This document shows positions 56,721 through 64,000 of a DNA stretch of 64,000 nt, piece after piece. The position numbers and the translations under genes were made by a program. Below the pieces are notes generated by a model, which saw only the letters and a list, made by a program, of their open reading frames with translations, was not told the origin of the DNA and searched no databases. Source of the DNA: Omphiscola glabra (Eukaryota > Mollusca > Gastropoda > Lymnaeidae); assembly GCA_964017045.1 (NCBI GenBank), contig OZ024794.1:37106210-37170209 (forward strand), in the 5' to 3' direction. The stretch's first letter is position 1, and each line of letters begins with the position of its first letter.

Positions 56721-58107
56721 TATTATGGAAAATGAGAAGTTAACTCTTTTTTTAAACACTTTAACCCACTCGGTGTAAAGAAAAACTGCACCCGGACCGC
56801 CCCCTCCGCACCACTTCCTATCATACGGCGCCTACGCCACTGCATTACTAATTTAGGCGTCTCTGTCTCTTATCTTTATTATTTTCATTCGAATTTAAAA
56901 TAAAATATATCTCTTATACTGATCAGTAAGTTAAGATATTTTGTATAAAAAAGAATTGAAAGTCTAAAAAGGAAACTGTGAATTTTAACATTGCGACTGT
57001 AAGGGAAAGAAGATGAGTACCAAAATCTTTGAATAAAGGTTAATAAAACGGGTGATAAGTGCGAGTGTAATATTTTATTATATTAAACATCGGGAGTGCT
57101 AGCCCTTTATAAAGATTTTTTAAAAAGAAACAAAAGAAACGACAGATGAATAATACCATCATAACACCTTCTCAATTTGTTATTTAGAAGTCAGACGAAA
57201 AACAGCGATAGGTGTGATAGAACTATCTAGAATCAGTATCAGTTTAAAATACTACCGAATCACGCAAAAAATTTTTTTTACGGTAAACTATAACTGATTA
57301 TAAGTGATAGTATAAGCTATGGCACTCCTTGTAATTATAAAAAATTAGTTAGGATAATAACTAATAAATTAAATTATGATGATGAATGATATACATATCG
57401 ACATTATGATTAGTTACTGATTAATTGTTAAATCAATAATTTGCCTCTCAATCGGCCACTAATTAGTAGTACTAGTAGTATGTGTTTTAATCAATGTATT
57501 TTGCTCTCAAATATCTATTGAATAAATTTCAACAAAAAAAATTTGCAGGGGTAGGTAGTCAGTTCTATCCACTTGTTTATGTCATAATTAATCATTCAAG
57601 TATTAAGTTATTTAATAAGCTACTTTTTGGTCTAGAGTGATCTACGACAGGGATTAAGCATAAATAACTATATTATAGAATAAAATATATATGTGTGTGA
57701 AGTGTGAAGAAACAGCAAAAATTTGAATCATGAGCAAAAAAAATGACAAAGTAACCCCTGTTTGTTATCTGCAGCCAGATTATGTCACATTGGCCTAAGA
57801 ACAAAGTACCCTTTAATTCTAAGGTTTGCTGGTTCTGTGCAAAATCATACAGTTATGTGCAAAATTACGCCCCACAAACACACACTCAGACTCACACACA
57901 TTATGGAAATTACATAAAGTAACTTAAGTTCAAAAACATTTGTGATTAAATTAAATAAAGTAACTATAATTAAATAATTATAATTAGAAATGTCACAATA
58001 GTTCAATCAAAGTCAAAGCTATATTAATGATATTTATTTCTATTATTTATCCTGTCATTGGGTCAAGCAACTAAATGTCAACACAACCACTACACTACCA
58101 ATGTCTG
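56721..58107. other. AT-rich spacer
   Basis: No domain-bearing frame, repeat array or transposon terminus is recognised in about 1.4 kb. Confidence 0.45.
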
Positions 58108-58883
58108 CTAGTCGTTAGACTCATATCTGGAGGTACTCTGGTGTCTGACTTTCAACAATATCCATCTTTTATTCACATCGTCAAGGCTGATCTGATGTTG
58201 ATCATTCTGATATGATTTAATCCTCATAAAATTGTCTAAATGTAACTCTTCCAATTTATTTCTAGAGTTTATTTTTATAGTGTTCATTCGGATAAATCCA
58301 GGTTCACAATCACCGCTTGATGCTAGAAATGTAGCACAAATATCAAACAGAATGGCAGTGACATTGTCACCAAATTGTTTCTCATTCATTACAAATCCAA
58401 CCATCGTGTGGAAAGTCTGAATCTACCCACATTTAATTTTATCTGCATGTATTGAGTCGCATTCATCGATGCGTTCATGTTGATTGCCAAGAGGACATTG
58501 TCAATCAAAATTTTAACCAAGTTTTCTTTCGCACTCTTATGTTTTGCTGCTTCTTGTCTCATGCCTCAATCAGCGACACTTTCTGTAAACATTCGCACTA
58601 CAACTCCCTAAAGTATAGAACAAAGGCTCTGTACAGCATTTGTGTGTATTTTTTGCTTGATATGTTGTTTAAGATAATCCAGCTTTCAAGCCTCCCACCT
58701 TTTCCCTGATGAGAAATCACCTCCTGCATAAGCTTTGAAGCACATTTCACAGACAACATCATCATGAATTTCATAAAATTTATAAATATCAGCTTGGCAG
58801 TTGGCTTTGATGATGACTCCTGTTAGTGCTGCGTGCACAAATTCATTGAGCCATTCCGTTGTAAAATTTGATCTACACTTATC
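58108..58883 (-). pseudogene. BED-finger/hAT-like protein pseudogene with internal deletion
   Basis: The minus strand opens at 58883 with CRSNFTTEWLNEFVHAALTG. A BED-type finger follows: CEMCFKAYAGGDFSSGKRW, a TGA where Trp is expected, then LDYLKQHIKQKIH. About 90 residues later, in another frame (58404-58108), comes the hAT C-terminal domain: SSGDCEPGFIRMNTIKINSR, then NKLEELHLDNFMRI. The intact relatives I recall (KIAA1586/ZNF862/C17orf113-like, hAT-derived host proteins or transposons) have several hundred residues between the two domains, so the catalytic-like core is deleted. The whole region lacks introns. It may be a decayed transposon or a processed copy of a domesticated gene. Confidence 0.7.
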
Positions 58884-59039
58884 TTAGAAAGCGATGAGGC
58901 TGACATTTAGCTTAACTGATGTTTAGAAATAACGGTTAAAGGATTATTACAAATAATTAGCTAGATGCTATTTGATTTATTTACTTTATATACATTCACT
59001 GTGCAGTCTGCACCAGAAACTATTCATAAATGGCTTTGG

Positions 59040-59875
59040 GTAAGAAATATAAGAACAATTTTAATGTTAACAATGTTAAATTTGAATTAATAGACAGGAC
59101 AAAAGATTTGGACGTTTCAGCTTAAAGCCTTTTTGGGCATAGAAAACAAATATAACTAATATAAGTAACATGAGATTTCCTTTATGTTGCCGGAAGTAGG
59201 ATTACAGGAAGTGGAAGAATATAAATATTGGTACTGAGGAAAAATAAGGTAGAGAATCTTAACAGGCCGAAATAATTAAGGATACTTAACATCTAAGGAA
59301 TAAGAAAAAAAGAAGAAATACAGGGAAATTCAGAAACATTAGTAAGTAAGAGAGTATTTGATTCATACCATGTGGAGATATGGTGCAGAAAAGTTGAATA
59401 CGTTTCTTTCCATTTTAACTCTCCCTGGTGTGTTTGTGCAAAAAATTAGTGCCGTAATGGATACATCTAATGCACCTTTATGTTGCTCTCTGTTGAAGTG
59501 TAAAGAGACTGGGGAAAGTTTACCTTGTTCAATATCCTGAAGATGTTCTGTGAACCTCTCTGCCAATCTTCTCCCAGTTTTGCCAATATAACTAGAATGA
59601 CATCTATGGCATACAATCACATATATCACATCGCATATATCACATTACCACTAAGGCACGTGAAATCCTCTTTGATGGTAAAGGTACCTTTAGGGAGGCT
59701 AATGTTTTTGGTTTGGAGTGTATAGGGACAAGTCCTACATCTGCTTCTTGAGCATGGTTTAGTCCCAACATAAGACGGGTCAGCTAGAAAGCGACTGAAC
59801 AAGAAGGTCACCTAGATTTTTGTCCCGTCTATTAATTCAAGTTTAACATACCTTGTTCTTATATTTTATTTACAC
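59040..59875 (-). mobile_element. Penelope-like element fragment bounded by inverted terminal repeats
   Basis: On the left, read in reverse, are GCTGAAACGTCCAAATC, TTTTGTCCTGTCTATTAATT and TTGTTCTTATATTT. On the right, read forward, are TTTTGTCCCGTCTATTAATT, CAAGTTTAACATACCTTG and TTCTTATATTTTA. The two are inverted relative to each other and flank a GIY-YIG endonuclease fragment. Penelope-like elements commonly carry a terminal repeat in inverted orientation at one end, so this fits a 5'-truncated copy. A solo repeat of the same family lies at 33986-34062. Confidence 0.75.
59363..59811 (-). pseudogene. Penelope GIY-YIG endonuclease domain, frameshifted by a 14-bp duplication
   Basis: The minus-strand first frame has CSRSRCRTCPYTLQTKN (Cys-rich linker before the nuclease) and KGTFTIKEDFTCLSGNVIY. 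The second frame continues VIVCHRCHSSYIGKTGRRL with AERFTEHLQDI and later LHFNREQHKG. The I-Y and Y-I-G pair of the GIY-YIG motif and the conserved Arg (T-G-R-R-L) and Glu-His region are present. The break is explained by a tandem duplication, GTGATATATGCGAT followed by GTGATATATGTGAT, which shifts the frame in the motif itself. This domain nicks DNA to prime reverse transcription in Penelope elements. The reverse transcriptase part is absent. Confidence 0.88.
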
Positions 59876-60104
59876 ACTTGAATGCAGTCCATCAATTATT
59901 ATCTTTTATTCTGGTAAGAACGAGGCTAGTTTGTTTCAGTATGTATCGGTTAGTAAGTAAATCAATAGTTCTATGTAAAGTGTATGAGTCAAAAATATAG
60001 ATCTGACCTTAATTTTAAAATATGGATGCAAATGATATAAAACTGTAATTCCGGTTACGGAGTGCAAAGTATCTATTCAACTTTATCTTCATAAAAATTT
60101 GGGG

Positions 60105-60465
60105 GGGGGGGGGGGGGGCATTTGTTGACATTTTCCCCATTGACCAATGCCAAGGCAATGACCATATTGACCAATGCTAAATCAATTGCTATATTCACCA
60201 ATGCCAAAGCAATGGCCATATTGACCAGTGCCAAAGCAATGGCAGTATTCACCAATGCCAAAGCAATGGCCATATTGACCAATGCCAAAGCAAAAGTCAT
60301 ATTGACCGACCAATGCCAAAGCAATGGCCATATTCACCAATGCCAAAGCAATGGCCATATTGACCAATGCCGAAGCAATGGTCATATTGACCAATGCCAA
60401 AGCAAAAGTCATATTGACCAATGCCAAGGCAATGGCCATATTGACCAATGCTAAAGCTAAATTGT
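60105..60465. repeat. 27-bp minisatellite next to an 18-bp G-run
   Basis: A G-homopolymer at about 60102-60118 is followed at 60140 by a dozen units of 'attgaccaatgccaaagc' + 'aatggccat'. AAAAGT/AATGGC and TTGAC/TTCAC variants occur, and one unit carries a 4-bp insertion (ACCGACC). At nine codons per unit, both strands stay open for 80-110 codons until the insertion. There is no other coding evidence. Confidence 0.92.
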
Positions 60466-61363
60466 ACCATGTTTAATCTAGTATTAACCATTTATTGTTA
60501 TTTTATTTATGAAATTTACCCCCATGAACCCAGGATTTGTTTTTTAAAGCCGATCCGAATTTTCTTCTAGATATTGAAGTGTCATAACTATGTATCCCAT
60601 ATTTGATCAAGATCCATTTATTTGTATAGAAACATGTGATGGTAACAGATAAACATTTGAAATCTTAAAATTTGTAAAAAAAAATTTAAGACACTCAACT
60701 GATAATAATTCATCATTCATATATTGATAAATACAGTTAAAACACTTAATGGTTTTTCATTGTTCATTGTCTTGTACTGCTTTTAACTGAAACACTACCG
60801 TGCCATTAGCCGATGTCAGTAAAAAAATATAGACCAAAACTTAAAGTGTGTGGCATTTAAAAAGCTAACAATGAACAAGATATACAACATGTACATAATA
60901 TTATATAAAGAAAGGGATATCAACTATGGACTGAAAATATTCCGTATATAAAAAATTGTGTCTTTGAGATGTTGCTATACTCATAAAACCCACCCACACA
61001 TTCAGTGACATAGTTTTACTAAATGCTGATTTATGGCGAAGTAACAAATTTGTGATTCTCCCTTCCCCACACACATCTACTAGATAAAGTTGGTATTAAA
61101 AATTAGTTACAAAACCCCCCAGAACAGTAAATCCCAGCTATGCCAAGGCAGACTTTGTGTAAGCCCCTGAACTATTTACTAACAAACATACATGGTGACA
61201 CTGAACTTTATATAGTAGATTGCTTTTTTTTTTTTTTTTTAAAGTATTTTTTTAAATATAATGTATACATTTTTGTGTCTTCTGTGAAGTGTTGAAGACA
61301 TATGTTTAAATTTTACCAAACATTCAAATGTGAATCCATAAAAAAATCAACAACATAAATGTA
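60466..61363. other. AT-rich spacer
   Basis: A poly-T run lies at 61224-61241. No gene or repeat array is seen. Confidence 0.45.
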
Positions 61364-61420
61364 CAAACACACCAGGGAGAGTTAAAATGGAAACAAACAT
61401 ATTCAGCTTTTCTGCACCAT
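61364..61420 (+). mobile_element. Second Penelope endonuclease C-terminal fragment
   Basis: ACACACCAGGGAGAGTTAAA, then ATGGAAACAAACATATTCAG and CTTTTCTGCACCATA nearly repeat the reverse complement of 59387-59435 (residues NTPGRVKMERNVFNFSAP of the endonuclease frame). The copy has the opposite orientation, about 2 kb away. It is short and has no other coding part. Confidence 0.8.
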
Positions 61421-61814
61421 AAATGTTCTCTAAGTATGTCATACTTTATGATTGTGACACATAGTGCGGTCTACTCCTTGTTGTGAGTGTAGTGTAATTA
61501 TATTCAATAATTTTCCCACAATGCTGTATAACTTCTGAATATGTTGTCGTGTTCCATCACTCTAATCCTTAGAGAACTCTCAAAACATATATTCCTCACC
61601 ATGACCACAGCCCCAAGGGCACAAGCCCAAATGGCCACTGGATCTGAATGATGATGATGATTTTTGATCCAGCAAATGGCATGTTGCTGTTTCTTTAGCA
61701 AATCTGTTTTTATGGGATGAGGTGGGAAGGGGGCACTGACCGACTCTTATCTATTAGCAATACTTTGAGAAAGATAGGAGTGGATTTAAAACTAAATATT
61801 ACTTAACACATGTC
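61421..61814. other. Spacer, nothing recognised
   Basis: A minus-strand frame at 61504-61701 contains a His run from a (GAT)n microsatellite and no domain. Confidence 0.4.
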
Positions 61815-62002
61815 ATGCCATGATTAGTTTGTGGTAAATGCCACTTTTAGTAAGTGGTAATTGCTATGATTAGTATATGGTAAATGTTAAGTTTAGTTTG
61901 TAGTAAATGCCATGATTAGTTTGTGGTAAATGCCATGTTTAGTATGTGGTAAATGCCATGATTAGTAAATGGTAATTGCTATGATTAGTATGTGGTAATT
62001 TG
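61815..62002. repeat. Degenerate 23-bp repeat, about eight copies
   Basis: The unit is 'gccatgattagtttgtggtaa' plus two bases. Variants include TTGCTATGATTAGTATG and ACTTTTAGTAAG. Units remain in register but differ at several positions. Confidence 0.85.
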
Positions 62003-63686
62003 CACACGATTTTTGTTCTGTTGTTAGTTTTATTGACTCATAATTTTTAAATTTGCCTAATATGAAGTCAAGTTTTCTTAAGTGGATTATTTTCCTGTTT
62101 TAACACTGACACTTTGTTCTCAAAGTCATTATGCATGATTCAGTCTCAATTTTCTCAAAGTTCTGCATTAAATTGCAGCTCTGTTTATGGGGGCTGAGAT
62201 TCAATCCCCCCCACACACACACATAAACCCACATACACATGGATGGAATTTAGTGACAAATGTAAATAGTTGTGTACTTTAAAAAAAAATCTGCAGCATT
62301 GTTCCTTGTAGTGCAATTTTGTTGACAACTAATACGATATATATGATGTACTCATCATTCATATTTTTATCTCTCTTTTGGGTGGAGTCCCAAAGCTGAG
62401 TCCCCTTTAATGCTATTACCAGATATTATTGATTCTACAAGTAAATGTCATAACAGTCTCTTTTTTTCTCTCTCTAATAATTAACACTGGCACTGCATTT
62501 CCCATTATTATTTTTTTTCCCACACTCATCGATCAGCAAGTTTTGACGTGGTAGTAAAAATCCTATTATTTTCCTGTCCTTGTGTTACGTGTCTAACGTG
62601 ATTATGAAGCACGACTAAGGCTAGCTTATAAGTTTCATCACTCCAGGTAGAATGAGTTTTCATCTTATTTATTTGATGTACATCTACTGGTGAGGTCTTT
62701 TAGTTTTAGTCAACTCTTTTAGTTTTAAATCTCTTGGTTTCATTATCATCTTGGTATAAATGCATTTATTATGTGTCCATGTTCAAAATCAATAATCTAA
62801 AATAACTGATAATGAATCTATTAGTGTCCCATAGTCTTTGTGGTGTATACTATTTTCAGGAGAAAGTAATGCTGCTTCTAAAACAGATTATTTCTGACTT
62901 TAAAAATGAAGGTTGTATGCAGTATTAGAAAATATAAAGCTTTAACTTACATGGATTTTAGTCCAATGTAGTTTGCTGTGTGACCTAATATATTTAAATT
63001 CGTTCCAAATTTATTTCTCTGTAAATTTAAAGTAATTTGAATATGCTTAGAAGATGGACTGTCAAATTTGCTTTATTTCAATAAAATTTTAAGTTTTTTT
63101 TAAAGAATTGATACAAATAAACAGCATGAACAGCCCATAGACCCATTTTTTTCTTTATAGACCCATTTCTTTAGATATTGCTCCTTTTATAGTATCTTTA
63201 CTGTACACTAAAATGTTTTATAGGCAACATAGAGTTCATGGCTGAATATTTGTGTTCAGATTATTAAAATTTTATTTATTAAGATTATGACTAAATGGAA
63301 ATGACCTGTTCTTATACTTTATTAGTTACTAAATTTAATAGCATGCATTTGATGCATTTATATTATAGGTTATTATAATTCAAAACATAATGATTAAATG
63401 CAGTCAAAATAGTATGATCTACTTACTTGTGACATAACACAGCTTCAAATACAACACCATTCAATGTTTAGGATACAAAGAAGCAAATATTAGTCACCAC
63501 TTTGTACTGTTATTGTAAATGCAAGTATGTATTTTCTTTGCCATCTTAAAAATTGCTATTGAAATTAAATTTCTTATTGACTTGTCTATTTTTTTTTAAT
63601 AGAACGTTTGCGCCACATTTGTAATCTAATACTTTTGATTTCAACAAAATTTCTTTTGAAAATCTCTTTGTTTTATATTGTGGTCT
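62003..63686. other. AT-rich spacer
   Basis: About 1.7 kb of AT-rich sequence. I recognise no gene, tandem array or transposon end. A CACACACACA tract lies at 62211-62222. Confidence 0.45.
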
Positions 63687-63694
63687 ACCTAAGT

Positions 63695-63890
63695 CAGTGG
63701 TTCTCAACCTTCCTAATGCCGCGACCCTTTAACAAAGCTCCTAATGTTATGGCGACCCCTAACAACAAAATTATTATCGTTGCTGCTTTATAACTGTAGC
63801 AATATGTGTTTTCCGATGGTCTTTGGCGACCCCTCAGAAATGGTCGTTCAACCCCCAAAGGGGTCGCGACCCACAGGTTGAGAACCGCTG
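63695..63890. mobile_element. SPIN/OC1-like hAT miniature element, copy 3 (youngest)
   Basis: A 196-bp element begins CAGTGGTTCTCAACCTTCC and ends GGTTGAGAACCGCTG. The flanking 8-mers ACCTAAGT (63687-63694 and 63891-63898) are identical, the signature of an hAT insertion. Internal words AATGCCGCGACCCTTTAA, TTTTCCGATGGTCTT and CCCCCAAAGGGGTCGCG agree with what I recall of the OC1/SPIN hAT families. It has no ORF and depends on an autonomous relative. Confidence 0.92.
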
Positions 63891-64000
63891 ACCTAAGTCA
63901 ATTTATTTTTTCCGTTTATTCAAAGAATGTTTGGAATGGGCAGGAGTTAGTTTGGGTAGGGCATTTTGAATGATGGGAGACTTAATGTATCATCGAATTA

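Noticed and set aside
1..64000. tRNA, rRNA or tRNA-derived SINE genes
   Set aside because: I looked for B-box-like GGTTCGAATCC words and rRNA-like conserved blocks and saw none. A covariance-model scan would be needed to exclude them.

Overview
This is a window of animal nuclear DNA. It is AT-rich, its genes contain introns, and it is dominated by decayed transposable elements and minisatellites. There is no operon, bacterial promoter, rRNA or CRISPR structure. The transposon mix suggests an invertebrate: jockey/CR1-like and RTE-like LINE 3' ends, a GIY-YIG Penelope-like element, Harbinger and several hAT families, and SPIN/OC1-type hAT miniature elements with 8-bp target duplications. SPIN/OC1 elements were reported outside vertebrates in the pond snail Lymnaea and in Rhodnius. 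A freshwater pulmonate gastropod is my best guess. It is an inference and no sequence search was possible.

Host genes are few. (1) Plus strand, 16387-16736 and 17112-18032: the last two coding exons of a type I membrane protein with a fibronectin III domain, one transmembrane helix and a long cytoplasmic tail ending in a class I PDZ ligand. (2) Minus strand, 47196-47359: one exon that looks like the N-terminus of a UPF0415 (human C7orf25-like) protein. Everything else that resembles protein belongs to broken mobile elements.

Layout. 1-6 kb: AT-rich spacer, a dispersed repeat whose inverted partner lies at 52.5-53.5 kb, small minisatellites, and a LINE C-terminus. 6.6-8.8 kb: an internally deleted hAT element. 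8.9-16 kb: a SPIN/OC1-like element, other hAT ends, minisatellites, and a Harbinger-like element (14485-15823) that split a tandem repeat and was itself split by a small hAT-like element. 16.3-18.4 kb: the fibronectin III gene. 19-33 kb: a minisatellite belt with a 39-bp array, a 5.3-kb satellite of 46-bp monomers with a 1565-bp higher-order period, and two 42-bp arrays open on both strands. 33-42 kb: Penelope and Harbinger remnants and MITEs. 42.9-47.0 kb: an intronless OTU-protease pseudogene between possible 17-bp inverted termini, with LINE fragments nested inside. 47-53.5 kb: the UPF0415-like exon, a LINE, a ~171-bp dimeric satellite and the inverted dispersed repeat. 54-64 kb: minisatellites, a gag-like fragment, a BED/hAT pseudogene, a Penelope fragment bounded by inverted terminal repeats, and a young SPIN/OC1-like copy with a perfect 8-bp target duplication.

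The genes here do not form a pathway. The main stories are transposon nesting, which gives relative ages, and local tandem amplification. The candidate for an undescribed system is the OTU-containing element at 42957-47018. Its termini still need testing, because no target-site duplication could be found.
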